Notes: a model not told the origin generated them from the sequence alone. A stretch of DNA of 64,000 nucleotides from an uncultured Ruminococcus sp. (GCA_910579955.1 CAJTWE010000005.1:66505-130504); one strand, 5' to 3'. Numbered from the stretch's first letter, positions 7,489 to 16,916 are shown. A program made the numbers and translations.

Positions 7489-9105
7489 ATGGCTGAAAAT
7501 ATAACACCTAACGTGGACATCGAACAGGACATCCACGAGCAAAAGCGTATCCGTATGGAAAAGCTTGCACAGCGCAAGGCAGACGGTATGGATCCGTATA
7601 CTATCACAAAGTTTGACGTTACAAAAAAGGCTGATCAAGTAAAAGCTGAATACGAAGTTGCTGAAGATGCTGTAAAAGCTGCTGCTGGTGATGACGAAGA
7701 AACGCTTCAGGCTGGTCTTGATGCGCTCAAGGAGAATATCATCTCTGTTGCCGGCCGTATCATGAGCAAACGTGTTATGGGAAATGCTGTATTTATCCAT
7801 ATTCAGGACAGCACAGACCGTATTCAGGTTTACGTTCGTGTAAATGATATCGGTAAACCTCAGTTTAAGGAATTTAAAAAGTGGGATATTGGTGATATTG
7901 TAGGCGTAAAGGGTTATGCTTTCCGTACAAGAACAGGCGAGATCTCTGTTCATACGCAGGAGATAACACTGCTTTCTAAGTCACTTCTGCCGCTGCCTGA
8001 AAAATGGCACGGTCTTAAAAATCAGGATACTAGATATCGTCAGCGTTACCTTGACCTTATCGTAAATCCTGATGTTAAAAATACATTTGTTACAAGAAGC
8101 CGTATAATCAAGGAAATACGCAACTATCTTGATAATATCGGATATATTGAGGTTGAAACACCAGTTCTTCTTCCTCTGCAAATCGCAGCTGCTGCAAGAC
8201 CTTTCAAGACACATCACAATACTCTTGATATGGATATGTTCCTGCGTATCGAAACAGAGCTTAATCTTAAAAAGCTCATTGTAGGCGGATTTGACCGTGT
8301 ATATGAAGTGGGAAGAATCTTCCGTAATGAAGGCATGGATCCTTCTCATAATCCGGAATTTACTACTATCGAAATGTATCAGGCTTATACTGATTATAAG
8401 GGCATGATGGATCTTATTGAAGATATGTATCGTTCACTGGCAAAAACTATCTGCGGAAAGGATATTATTTCCTATCAGGGTGTGGACATTCGTCTTGGTG
8501 AACCTTGGGAACGCCTTACAATGATAGAATCTGTCAAGAAGTATGCCGGAGTCGATTATAACGAATGGGCAACTGATGAAGATGCAAGAGCTTGTGCAAA
8601 GGCTCACGATGTTGAAGTTGAAGAGGGCGAAAACGCTACAAAGGGTCATGTACTTATTGCATTCTTTGACGCTTTTGTTGAGGACAAACTCATTCAGCCA
8701 ACTATTATATACGATTATCCTGTTGAGAATTCTCCGCTGGCTAAACGTAAGCCGGAAGATCCTGCATTCACAGAACGTTTTGAATATTTCATTTATGCTC
8801 GTGAGATGGGTAATGCATTCTCTGAACTTAATGATCCTATTGATCAGAAGGAACGTTTAATTCAGCAGGTTGAAGCAAGACGTGCTCTTGGTGATATGAC
8901 AGGTGAGGTTGATGAAGATTTCGTAACAGCTCTCGAATACGGTCTTCCTCCAACTGGCGGTCTTGGTCTTGGTCTGGACAGACTGGTAATGCTTCTTACT
9001 GACAGTGCATCTATCCGTGATGTACTGCTGTTCCCGACAATGCGTCCCCTTCCAAAACAGGGCGCTGGCGCTGTAGACGAAGAACCTGAGGAAACTGACG
9101 CTTAA
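7489..9105 (+). CDS. lysS: Lysyl-tRNA synthetase, class II
   Basis: 538 residues, about 40 longer than most bacterial LysRS; the extra length is mainly an N-terminal helical insertion (about residues 55-80, acidic, EDAVKAAAGDDEE). The OB-fold anticodon domain (about 84-190) precedes the class II core with motif 2 (VYEVGRIFRNEG) and motif 3 (GLGLGLDRLVMLL). NAFSELND and SPLAKR are conserved. The loop normally reading GGAAARPF is QIAAAARPF and the following IxxEL segment is IETELNLKK, a departure near the lysine pocket (see findings). Second gene of the greA operon. Confidence 0.95.
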   Translation: MAENITPNVDIEQDIHEQKRIRMEKLAQRKADGMDPYTITKFDVTKKADQVKAEYEVAEDAVKAAAGDDEETLQAGLDALKENIISVAGRIMSKRVMGNAVFIHIQDSTDRIQVYVRVNDIGKPQFKEFKKWDIGDIVGVKGYAFRTRTGEISVHTQEITLLSKSLLPLPEKWHGLKNQDTRYRQRYLDLIVNPDVKNTFVTRSRIIKEIRNYLDNIGYIEVETPVLLPLQIAAAARPFKTHHNTLDMDMFLRIETELNLKKLIVGGFDRVYEVGRIFRNEGMDPSHNPEFTTIEMYQAYTDYKGMMDLIEDMYRSLAKTICGKDIISYQGVDIRLGEPWERLTMIESVKKYAGVDYNEWATDEDARACAKAHDVEVEEGENATKGHVLIAFFDAFVEDKLIQPTIIYDYPVENSPLAKRKPEDPAFTERFEYFIYAREMGNAFSELNDPIDQKERLIQQVEARRALGDMTGEVDEDFVTALEYGLPPTGGLGLGLDRLVMLLTDSASIRDVLLFPTMRPLPKQGAGAVDEEPEETDA

Positions 9106-9196
9106 TAATTTAATTTTACAAATTTAAAAGGGGTGAACTGCCGACAATATGTCTAAAGTGCACCCTTTTGCTATAACACAGAAAAGAGGCGCTTCT

Positions 9197-10174
9197 ATGC
9201 CAGCAAATGAAGAAAAACACCCGACCAATAATGAACCTGCACAAAAAACAAGCGGAAAGAGAAAAGATAAACCCAAAAGCTTTCTTGAAACAGTTCGTGA
9301 AATAGATGAAAAGGAACGAAAGCGTGAAGAAGAAATTGAAGCAAAACGCAATCAGATATTAGAAGAACGCAGGAAAAAAGAACAGGAAGCCTATGATAAA
9401 AAAATACGTGAAGAGCGTATTGAGCTTATGAGGCTTAAACAGGGCGTTATATCTGAAAGCGAAACTATTCATGAAGAAAAAGAAGAAAAAAAGAAACTAT
9501 CGCTCTGGAAAAAAATAACGAACTTCTTATATCATAATAAATGGTGGCTTGTTATAACTGTCTTTCTTATCGGAACATTTGGATATATGGCAGTTGACCT
9601 TTTAACCACTGTTCATCCGGATATGATAGTAATGGTTCTGACCGACGATCCAATACTCCAGCAAACAAACAACTATCTTTCAGAATATTTTGAACAGTAT
9701 ATTGATGATATAAACGATGACGGAAAAGTTGTAGTTGATGTTTATGCTATTCCAGTAGATGATAATATAAGCGTAAATGAATACTATAATGGAAACATGA
9801 CAAAGCTTTCCTCGCAATTCCAAATGGCTGATTCTATAATGGTAATAACCGATGCAGTAGCAAATAAGACTATACTTGCCGATGAAACGCTTGTTGATCT
9901 GGAGGAATTATTCCCGGATAATAAAAATGTCCATGGTAAAGGCTTTTATATCAGAAACACTGACTTTATGGACAAGGTTGGCTATACCGGAGTTGTACTT
10001 GACAGAGATATATATATAGGACTGAGAAAGCCAATAAAAACTATGGATAGTCTTGCTGAAATGCAGGAAAACTATGATATTGCGCTTGATGTACTGACAA
10101 AAGTAATTGACGATCTCCCCTACGTGCAGAAAAACAGAACATTTGAACCATCAATAGAAGGAGGTATCCAATAA
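9197..10174 (+). CDS. Membrane protein with charged N-terminal coiled coil
   Basis: 325 residues from the ATG at 9197 (AGAGG seven bases upstream); an in-frame ATG at 9149 would add 16 residues. Not recognised. Residues about 1-110 are extremely rich in Glu, Lys and Arg and should form a cytoplasmic coiled coil; a single membrane segment [19 protein letters not shown] follows at about 117-135; the remaining 190 residues lie outside and form a mixed alpha/beta domain with no known motif. The stop overlaps the nfo start (TAATG), indicating translational coupling. Downstream of lysS in the same direction with no terminator between. Confidence 0.8.
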   Translation: MPANEEKHPTNNEPAQKTSGKRKDKPKSFLETVREIDEKERKREEEIEAKRNQILEERRKKEQEAYDKKIREERIELMRLKQGVISESETIHEEKEEKKKLSLWKKITNFLYHNKWWLVITVFLIGTFGYMAVDLLTTVHPDMIVMVLTDDPILQQTNNYLSEYFEQYIDDINDDGKVVVDVYAIPVDDNISVNEYYNGNMTKLSSQFQMADSIMVITDAVANKTILADETLVDLEELFPDNKNVHGKGFYIRNTDFMDKVGYTGVVLDRDIYIGLRKPIKTMDSLAEMQENYDIALDVLTKVIDDLPYVQKNRTFEPSIEGGIQ

Positions 10175-11010
10175 TGCTTTATATAGGCTGTCATCTGCCC
10201 TCATCAAAGGGCTATCTTGCAATGGGACGACACGCTGTTTCACTAGGTGCAAACACCTTTGCATTTTTCACAAGAAATCCTCGTGGCGGCAATGCCAAAC
10301 AACTCAACAAAGCTGATATAAATGCATTTTTACAGCTTGCTGAAAATCACAATTTCGGAAAACTTGTAGCTCATGCACCATATACGATGAATCTCTGTTC
10401 AGCCAACGAATCTATACGTGAATTCAGCAGGAATATGCTGGCTGATGATATGACGAGATTGGAGCTTACTCCGGGTAATTACTATAACTTCCATCCGGGC
10501 AGCCACGTTGGACAGGGAATAGATAAGGGTATAGAGCAAATTGCCGACGCTCTGAACGCTACTTTAAAACCAACTCAAACAACTACGGTTCTTCTGGAGG
10601 GAATGGCTGGCAAGGGCAGTGAAATAGGCTCTAAATTTGAGGAACTGCGCACTATTCTTGATAAAGTGGAGCTGAAAGAAAAAATGGGCATCTGTCTTGA
10701 TACTTGCCACCTATGGGAAGCCGGTTATAATATTGTAAATGATTTAAATGGTGTTCTTGAAGAGTTCGATAGAATTATCGGCATAAATTACCTTAAAGCT
10801 ATTCACCTTAACGACAGCAAGAACCTCATTGGCGCACACAAGGACAGACATGAAAGAATCGGTTTTGGCAAAATCGGTACAGATCCACTTATAAGAATAA
10901 TCAATCATCCACAGCTGAAAAAACTGCCTTTTATTCTAGAAACACCAAATGACGATGAAGGCTATTCTAACGAAATAAGCCTTATGAGAAGCAACTATAC
11001 CGAATGGTAA
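10174..11010 (+). CDS. nfo: Endonuclease IV (AP endonuclease)
   Basis: 278 residues, family length. Zn-dependent enzyme that cuts 5' to abasic sites in base-excision repair. Starts [11 protein letters not shown] and shows the metal-ligand motifs in order: [58 protein letters not shown] and FILETP. RBS GGAGG lies inside the end of the preceding gene, whose stop codon shares one base with this start. Confidence 0.95.
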   Translation: MLYIGCHLPSSKGYLAMGRHAVSLGANTFAFFTRNPRGGNAKQLNKADINAFLQLAENHNFGKLVAHAPYTMNLCSANESIREFSRNMLADDMTRLELTPGNYYNFHPGSHVGQGIDKGIEQIADALNATLKPTQTTTVLLEGMAGKGSEIGSKFEELRTILDKVELKEKMGICLDTCHLWEAGYNIVNDLNGVLEEFDRIIGINYLKAIHLNDSKNLIGAHKDRHERIGFGKIGTDPLIRIINHPQLKKLPFILETPNDDEGYSNEISLMRSNYTEW

Positions 11011-11049
11011 TACGTAAGCTCATGCTTTAAATTCACATATTAACGCAAT

Positions 11050-11110
11050 AATCCCCTAAAAAGAGCTAGGAATGATCTTTTCCAGCTGATTTTTAGGGGA
11101 TTTATTTTTT
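11050..11110 (+). terminator. Terminator of the greA-lysS-nfo unit
   Basis: Outer 12-bp stem AATCCCCTAAAA/TTTTAGGGGATT with an inner AGCT...AGCT hairpin and a following T-rich tract. Confidence 0.85.
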
Positions 11111-11179
11111 CAGCATTTTTCAGCTTCTCTCCCAAGCTATTGACAGAGAGACATTTTAGTATATAGAGCAAATAGCTAA

Positions 11180-11212
11180 AAAGAAAAGCGGTACGAATAA
11201 ATCGTACCGCTT
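11180..11212 (-). terminator. Terminator of the GH9 cellulase gene
   Basis: 11-bp stem AAGCGGTACGA/TCGTACCGCTT; on the minus strand the stem is followed by a T-rich tract. Lies 45 bases after the GH9 stop. Confidence 0.88.
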
Positions 11213-11256
11213 ATAAACTTAGTTAAAAGCTTCTAACAGTTTTGACTTGCAAAACA

Positions 11257-14200
11257 TTAGAGTGTAGTAACTGGGAGAGTATCAAGTCTTTCTGCAAGGA
11301 ACAGAAGCAGAGCTGTTGCGTCGTTAGCGTCAACGAGATCGTCAGTCTTACACTGAGCGTTCTTCATCTGCTGCTCATTGAACTTGATAGCGTTAACCAG
11401 ATACTTGCTCATGTAAACAACGTCAACCATTGTAACCTTACCATCAAGATTTACATCACCGTACTTAACAGTACCTGGATCGCCGTTTGTAGTTGTAGAG
11501 TCCTTTGTAGTAGTTGTTGTATCGTCACCACTAACTGTAGTAGCTGTTGTTGTTGTTGTGGATGGCTTAGTAGCTGTTGTAACGTCACCATCAACATTTG
11601 GAGCTTCGTCTTCGAGGAAGGAAGAAATCCAAACTACAGGAGAGTTCCAGTTGATTGTACATTCGTTTACAGACCAAGCTTCTACGTTATCGAGGTAGCA
11701 AAGCATAGGAGCAACTTCGCCAGCCTTGTAGCCCTTACCCTGAATCATCGGGTCTTGCATTTCGGAGTTGTTACCACCGGAGAGAACGCCTCTTGGAGCA
11801 GATGGGAATGTACCATCGAGCTGGTTAGACCACCATCTGTGGTGTGGGTTCTCAAGGTGATGTTCACCATAACCAGAAACGTAAGAGAATTCGAGAAGGT
11901 TTCTACCGAAGATGTAGTCCATAGCAGTAGATACACCGCTGATATACTTAACTTCGTGATCAATGTCATAAGCCAGACCCATTACCATAGCGTTGTTAAC
12001 AACCATGGAGTTTGAACCCCACTCATAACCGTTCTTCAGAGTCTTCTTCTGCTCGCCGCCATTGATAGACCAAACAGTTGTCTCATAGTCGTGACCAACG
12101 TAAGGAACACCAAAGTCAGACTCATCTTCAAGCTTGATGAAGTAGTCAGCAGCAGCCTTGATATTGTTGTTGATTGTTGTGAGTTCTTCAGATGTCAGCA
12201 GTCCCTTGTCAACAAGAGAAGCACCGTTGATAGACAGAGACATTGTACCAAGAGCGTTAAGAGTACCCCATGTGAATGCAGTAGCAGAACCGTTGTTCTC
12301 ACCGCCTGTCAGGGATGTAGGAACGCCGAAGCACTTACCAGTCTTGTCATCATAACCCAGCATATCTGTCTTATAGGAAGCAGTACCTGTAGTGATGTAC
12401 AGTTCGCAAGCTGCCCAGTAGAATTCGTCAGTTACATCTGTATCACCGTAAGGGCCACCACCCTTGTTCTGTGTCAGAGGAGCATACAGTGAAGCATGAT
12501 CTGCATTCTGATCCGGAACAGTTACATATGGCTTATAGGAATCCTTAGCAGCCTTATATGCCTTTTCAGCAAGTGCCAGACAATCAGCAGCCTCAGCAGC
12601 ATCGTATGTCTTGATAAGTCTTGAATACTGAGCCAGAGCAGCAGCAAAGTTCAGAGTAGCTGCATATGTCTTTGGCTTAACTATACGAGTAAGCTTGCCA
12701 TCTAATGACAATGCTGTAGCGTCAGCAGGAGATACAGCAAGAGCTGTCCACTTATAGTCGTGGAGCTTGTGGTAAACCATACCATCGGATGGATCCTGCA
12801 TTGTCTTAAAGAAGTCAATTTCAACCTGTACTTCGTCAAGAAGGTCAGGTCTGCCGTTGCCAGCTTCAGGGATAACTACAGTCTTACCATCGTCACCCCA
12901 CTTGTCAATGTTACCCTTATTCAGGTCACGATCAAATATAGAAAGCAGAGTCCAGATAGAAACACCGCCGTTTACTACGTACTTACCATGGTCACCAGCG
13001 TCATACCAACCGCATGCGCTTTCCTTGATAGAACCGTTGCTCTTTTCAACATCAGCGTCAGTAGGAATGATGTATACCCACTTAGACTGGATGTAAGCTT
13101 CAGTATTAGCATGACCAGCTGGACGAGCCAGATCAGAAGCAGAAGCCTTAGCACCATCTGGGTCAGCAGATGAAATGTACTTAGCGTCAATAGCAACACC
13201 AGAACGGTTCTGATAGAAGTAGTTTACAGCTTCTGTTGTCAGGTTGCCATAGATCTCATCGCCGATATCGAAAGGCTGAGAAGTCTTGCCATCACAAGTA
13301 ACTGTGTAGCCTGTTCCCTTTTCCTGGAAATCAGAGAAGTCGATAACCTGGTTGTATGTATTGGAAGCATCACAAAGTGTAGTGCCACCTGTTGTTGTGC
13401 CCTCATATACAGTAGAACCACTGGAATTCTTGATCTGGAAAGGCTTAGCTGTGCCATCAGGAGTTGTTCCGAGTACCAGAGTAGCCTTCTTAGCGAGCTT
13501 TGTGAAGTAACCAACCTGGTTTACTGCGATGCCCTTAGATTCATATACTTCTTCTGGCTTATAGTCAGATGCATCATCTGTCATATCAATGAGACACATA
13601 TTATCGAACTTGATAATCTTGCCTTCATTTACGCAGATAAAGTCATTATATGGAGATGTACCGCCGAGGTGGAATGTCCATTCGCCAACGCCCTTAGCTT
13701 CCTTATCAGGTGTGAACTCATAAGCATATGTTGTCCACTGGTTTGAAGGAAGAGTGCTGTTCTTCCAAGCATCCCAACCCATGCCGTAGTCAATATTCTG
13801 ACCGGATGGAGAAGCACTTCTCAGAGCTGTTTCGATGCCCTTCAGATCCTTGCCTTCAACGTCGGAATACTTCAGACCGAGCTGCTGGCCGTTACCGTGC
13901 CACAGTTCCTTATCATCATCTGTCATATCGCCGATCTTAGCATAGATCTTAGCATTTGAATCATCAGTCCATACAGAATATGTAAGACGATAAGTATGAC
14001 CGGATTCAATTGTCAGACCTCTGTGACGGAACTGACAGTCCCAACGACCTTCACCGTTGTTGGAAAGACCACCCGGATTTGTAATCAGGATGTTGTAGCA
14101 GCCTTCTGAAATATCGAATTTCATTGTACCGGTTGCGGATTCGCAGATGTGCCACGGCAGACCAGCGCCATCATTGAAGTCACCGTGACCAAGTTCCTGA

Positions 14201-14307
14201 CCTGCATATGCGGTCAGAGATGTCATACCAGCCATAAGTGCAGATGCAGACATAGCAACTGCCATTACGCCTGTGAGCAATCTCTTGCTCATTTTGTTCT
14301 TTGGCAT
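11257..14307 (-). CDS. Cellulosomal GH9 cellulase (CBM4/9-Ig-GH9-dockerin)
   Basis: 1016 residues. Order: signal peptide 1-35; CBM4/9-type module about 38-242; Ig-like CelD_N module about 255-347 (AVNQVGYFTKLAKKATLVLG); GH9 catalytic domain about 352-903; Thr-rich linker 904-948; dockerin 950-1016. GH9 motifs are intact: GWYDAGDHGKYV with Asp436 and Asp439, the His region SGYGEHHLENPHHRWW, and VNECTINWNSPVVW with the general acid Glu near 882. This architecture hydrolyses internal beta-1,4-glucan bonds in cellulose. The first dockerin loop GDVNLDGKVTMVD is canonical; the second starts QCKTDDLVDAND and lacks Asp at loop position 1. Secreted and expected to dock on a scaffoldin. RBS AAGGAGG; own promoter and long leader. 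Confidence 0.95.
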   Translation of the reverse strand: MPKNKMSKRLLTGVMAVAMSASALMAGMTSLTAYAGQELGHGDFNDGAGLPWHICESATGTMKFDISEGCYNILITNPGGLSNNGEGRWDCQFRHRGLTIESGHTYRLTYSVWTDDSNAKIYAKIGDMTDDDKELWHGNGQQLGLKYSDVEGKDLKGIETALRSASPSGQNIDYGMGWDAWKNSTLPSNQWTTYAYEFTPDKEAKGVGEWTFHLGGTSPYNDFICVNEGKIIKFDNMCLIDMTDDASDYKPEEVYESKGIAVNQVGYFTKLAKKATLVLGTTPDGTAKPFQIKNSSGSTVYEGTTTGGTTLCDASNTYNQVIDFSDFQEKGTGYTVTCDGKTSQPFDIGDEIYGNLTTEAVNYFYQNRSGVAIDAKYISSADPDGAKASASDLARPAGHANTEAYIQSKWVYIIPTDADVEKSNGSIKESACGWYDAGDHGKYVVNGGVSIWTLLSIFDRDLNKGNIDKWGDDGKTVVIPEAGNGRPDLLDEVQVEIDFFKTMQDPSDGMVYHKLHDYKWTALAVSPADATALSLDGKLTRIVKPKTYAATLNFAAALAQYSRLIKTYDAAEAADCLALAEKAYKAAKDSYKPYVTVPDQNADHASLYAPLTQNKGGGPYGDTDVTDEFYWAACELYITTGTASYKTDMLGYDDKTGKCFGVPTSLTGGENNGSATAFTWGTLNALGTMSLSINGASLVDKGLLTSEELTTINNNIKAAADYFIKLEDESDFGVPYVGHDYETTVWSINGGEQKKTLKNGYEWGSNSMVVNNAMVMGLAYDIDHEVKYISGVSTAMDYIFGRNLLEFSYVSGYGEHHLENPHHRWWSNQLDGTFPSAPRGVLSGGNNSEMQDPMIQGKGYKAGEVAPMLCYLDNVEAWSVNECTINWNSPVVWISSFLEDEAPNVDGDVTTATKPSTTTTTATTVSGDDTTTTTKDSTTTNGDPGTVKYGDVNLDGKVTMVDVVYMSKYLVNAIKFNEQQMKNAQCKTDDLVDANDATALLLFLAERLDTLPVTTL

Positions 14308-14468
14308 AGATATCCTCCTTAAATAAATGAATATAAATTTTTTTGAAATGTTTATACATTTCTTTTTGACGTAATCCCCTTAACGGAGAATCAGAAGACA
14401 AAACACAATCACCGTTTACTCCTGCCTTACATGCAAACGGCTTTTTGCGACACCTTCTTGTTGAGTTT

Positions 14469-14497
14469 ATTATATCATACTAATAATATAATGTAAA
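14469..14497 (-). promoter_or_regulatory. Promoter of the GH9 cellulase gene
   Basis: On the minus strand TTTACA (14492-14497), 17-base spacer, TATAAT (14469-14474). Predicted start of transcription near 14462, leaving a leader of about 155 bases. Confidence 0.85.
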
Positions 14498-14597
14498 GCA
14501 TTTTTCCAAATTTCAGTAGTTTTTTATAAATCCGTTATGTAATTTTTGTTGCTTTTGACTATAATTATTTTTTGACTCAAATGCGCTTCAAAAAGCA

Positions 14598-14632
14598 AAA
14601 TAACAAGGCTGCACAATTGCTCGTGCAGCCCT
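14598..14632 (-). terminator. Terminator of the tandem-module dockerin gene
   Basis: 8-bp stem GGCTGCAC/GTGCAGCC with an 8-base loop; T-rich on the minus strand after the stem. Confidence 0.8.
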
Positions 14633-14654
14633 GAATTTACATCTTTAATTTTTC

Positions 14655-16916
14655 TTATTTTTCAGGCAGTGAAGGAATAAGATCTACAAGATATCTTTCA
14701 AGTGAGATAAGGTCGTCCATGTTGATATCGTTAACATTTACGCTGCCGTCATCCTTACAAGTTGCATTTCTCATAGCCTGTGGGTTAAGCTGAACCTGAC
14801 CCAGAAGGTACTTATTCAGTTTAATAATATCCTGTACACCAACTCTGCCGTCGAGGTTAGTATCACCAATGAGGTCGTTCCACTTCGGTTCAGTAGAAGT
14901 TGTTGTAGCCTTAGTTGTGGATGTTGTTGTAGTTGTAGCCTTAGTTGTGGTTGTTGTAGCCTTAGTTGTAGTTGTTGTAGCCTTGGTTGTAGAAGTTGTT
15001 GTGGATGTTGTAGTAGTTGTTGTTGGCTTAGTTGTGGTTGTAGTAGTTGTGGTTGTTGTAGTTGTTGTGGTGGTGGTTGTAGTAGTTGTTGTTGTTGTTG
15101 TTTCAACATCAACTATAATATTAATAACACCGGAAACAAGGTTGATGTCAACTGTCTTTGTGTTAGCCAGTACAGCTTCACATCTCGGACCGCCGTCATC
15201 AGCGGAAATAGAAGGATCAAAGTCAAGTGGGAATGAGTAGTACTTACCGTGCTCTGTATCTTCTTGCAGTGCAAGACCCATTGCCTTTGCTGCTGCTTCT
15301 ACTGCTGCCTTATCTGCTACATCGTAGTACATAGAAGCAAGGATTGAACCATCCGCAGCCTTAGCAGCGCCTACGTCGCTCTTACCAGCTGTTACCATTT
15401 TGCTCAGAGTAAACATCTGCTCAAAGTCTGGATATGCTGTACCTACGTCACCGTCTGCCTCGCCATATGATGTAAGCTTGATAGCGCCATTTGAAAAAGC
15501 GCCTGTTTTCAGTGCTAACTTAATTGCCTGCATATCGCCTGGGTCATTGTATACCTTAGGCTCAAGAGCTACTGCCTCTTCACCAGCATTGAACCAGTAT
15601 TCGCCAGCTTCCCATGTATAGTCTGTAACAGGTGCTGGTCCTTCAACTATAATGTTGATAACACCAGAAATAAGATTGATGTCAACTGTACTTGTATCAG
15701 CCAGTACAGCTTCACATCTCGGACCGCCGTCATCAGCGGAAATGGAAGGATCAAAGTCAAGTGGGAATGAGTAGTACTTACCGTGCTTTGCATCTTCATT
15801 AAGTGTAAGACCCATTGTCTTTGCTGCTGCTTCTACTGCTGCCTTATCTGCTACATCGTAGTACATAGAAGCAAGGATTGAACCATCCGCAGCCTTAGCA
15901 GCGCCTACGTCGCTCTTACCAGCTGTTACCATTTTGCTCAGAGTAAACATCTGCTCAAAGTCTGGATATGCTGTACCTACGTCACCGTCTGCCTCGCCAT
16001 ATGATGTAAGCTTGATAGCGCCATTTGAAAAAGCGCCTGTTTTCAGTGCTAACTTAATTGCCTGCATATCGCCTGGGTCATTGTATACCTTAGGCTCAAG
16101 AGCTACTGCCTCTTCACCTACATTAAACCAGTATTCGCCAGCTTCCCATGTATAACCATCAGGAATAGGCTTAGCTGTAGTTGTTGTAGTGGTGGTAGCA
16201 ACTGTTGACGTTGTTGTCGTTGTTGTTGTGTCATCCGGCTTGCTTACCATTACATTAATAGAGCCGCTTTCAAATGCGATTTCAAGTTCTGTTTCAAATT
16301 CTACTACTGCCTGACAATATGTACCGCCTCTTATCGGGTCAGTATCGTTATTGAATGTCAGCGGGAATGAATAATAATATCCATGTTCTTCATCTGACTG
16401 AATTTGAAGTCCTAATTTCTTTGCAGCTTCTACAACTTTTTCTTCGCTTTCAATATCATAATACATAGAAAACAGTGTTGAGCCATCTTCTGCTGCATCA
16501 ATATTTTGATCATCATTTCCTACGACAACCATTTTACTTGGATAATAGCTTGCACTATTTACGAAAGTCTCGTAAGCAGTACCCATTTCAGCATCATCTT
16601 CGCCGTATTTAGTCAGCTTAATAACGCCTTCGTCCATTGCTGGTGTAGCAAGCTTACACTTAAAGCTGATAACTTCGCCGGGGTCATTATATACCTCTGG
16701 AGAAATAGCCACAGCGCCTGAATCTGTTGAGCCAGCCTGTACCCAATATTCGCCGGCTTTCCATGTATATTCACCAGCACCATAAATAGATGTTTCACCC
16801 TTATCCTTTAAGCTGTTATTTGCCAGGAGGGCAGAAACACTTGATGTTCCAATAACACTTGTCATTGCAACTGCTGTAGCTGACACCAGTGCAACGAATT
16901 TACTTTTGATGTTCAT
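14655..16916 (-). CDS. Dockerin protein with three tandem cohesin-like modules (candidate scaffoldin)
   Basis: 753 residues. Signal peptide 1-30; three homologous modules at about 49-224, 255-424 and 433-602; poly-Thr linkers after module 1 and module 3; dockerin 678-753. Each module runs YTWxAGEYW, then V-A-(L/I)-(E/S)-P-(K/E)-V-Y-N-D-P-G, a central DGS-(I/T)-L-x-S-M-Y-Y-D-(V/I), YYSFPL-(D/T)-F, and ends SG-(V/S)-I-N-(I/V)-(I/M)-V. The opening strand with a PG turn and the closing SGxINV strand, in about 155 residues, resemble cohesins, but I did not identify a cohesin with certainty; a novel carbohydrate-binding or structural module is possible. Modules 2 and 3 are almost identical. Dockerin loop 1 is GDTNLDGRVGVQD. 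RBS AAGGAG; own promoter. Confidence 0.8.
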   Translation of the reverse strand: MNIKSKFVALVSATAVAMTSVIGTSSVSALLANNSLKDKGETSIYGAGEYTWKAGEYWVQAGSTDSGAVAISPEVYNDPGEVISFKCKLATPAMDEGVIKLTKYGEDDAEMGTAYETFVNSASYYPSKMVVVGNDDQNIDAAEDGSTLFSMYYDIESEEKVVEAAKKLGLQIQSDEEHGYYYSFPLTFNNDTDPIRGGTYCQAVVEFETELEIAFESGSINVMVSKPDDTTTTTTTSTVATTTTTTTAKPIPDGYTWEAGEYWFNVGEEAVALEPKVYNDPGDMQAIKLALKTGAFSNGAIKLTSYGEADGDVGTAYPDFEQMFTLSKMVTAGKSDVGAAKAADGSILASMYYDVADKAAVEAAAKTMGLTLNEDAKHGKYYSFPLDFDPSISADDGGPRCEAVLADTSTVDINLISGVINIIVEGPAPVTDYTWEAGEYWFNAGEEAVALEPKVYNDPGDMQAIKLALKTGAFSNGAIKLTSYGEADGDVGTAYPDFEQMFTLSKMVTAGKSDVGAAKAADGSILASMYYDVADKAAVEAAAKAMGLALQEDTEHGKYYSFPLDFDPSISADDGGPRCEAVLANTKTVDINLVSGVINIIVDVETTTTTTTTTTTTTTTTTTTTTTTTKPTTTTTTSTTTSTTKATTTTTKATTTTTKATTTTTSTTKATTTSTEPKWNDLIGDTNLDGRVGVQDIIKLNKYLLGQVQLNPQAMRNATCKDDGSVNVNDINMDDLISLERYLVDLIPSLPEK
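14885..15110. repeat. Low-complexity (GTT/GTA) tract encoding the Thr linker
   Basis: About 75 near-consecutive Thr codons (ACA/ACT/ACC on the minus strand) with Lys-Ala-Thr interruptions. A likely site of slippage and length variation. Confidence 0.85.
15111..16155. repeat. Tandem 534-bp duplication (modules 2 and 3)
   Basis: Copy A 15111-15621 and copy B 15645-16155 are offset by exactly 534 bases (178 codons). The block 15361-15620 matches 15895-16154 almost base for base, while 15120-15280 and its partner differ at scattered positions, mostly third positions. Points to recent duplication or gene conversion within the coding sequence. Confidence 0.92.

Larger units (their letters stand above)
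14308..14654 (-). other. Intergenic region: GH9 promoter and structured leader
   Basis: No gene. Contains the GH9 promoter (14469-14497), a leader of about 155 bases, and the terminator of no upstream gene except the neighbouring dockerin gene's 3' end (14598-14632). Within the leader, read on the minus strand, are a hairpin CCGTTT/AAACGG (14412-14440) and a palindrome GAAATGT-TTAT-ACATTTC (14344-14361). Confidence 0.6.

Noticed and set aside
11242..12015. 257-residue plus-strand ORF
   Set aside because: Antisense to the GH9 catalytic and dockerin region; Cys- and Val-rich composition follows from the complementary codons.
14885..15110. Short-period repeat that could be mistaken for a CRISPR array
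   Set aside because: Unit is a triplet (GTT/GTA) within a coding frame; there are no spacers of constant length.
14869..15240. Plus-strand ORF of 123 residues made mostly of Val
   Set aside because: It is the antisense of the poly-Thr linker of the dockerin gene, with no RBS and no natural composition.
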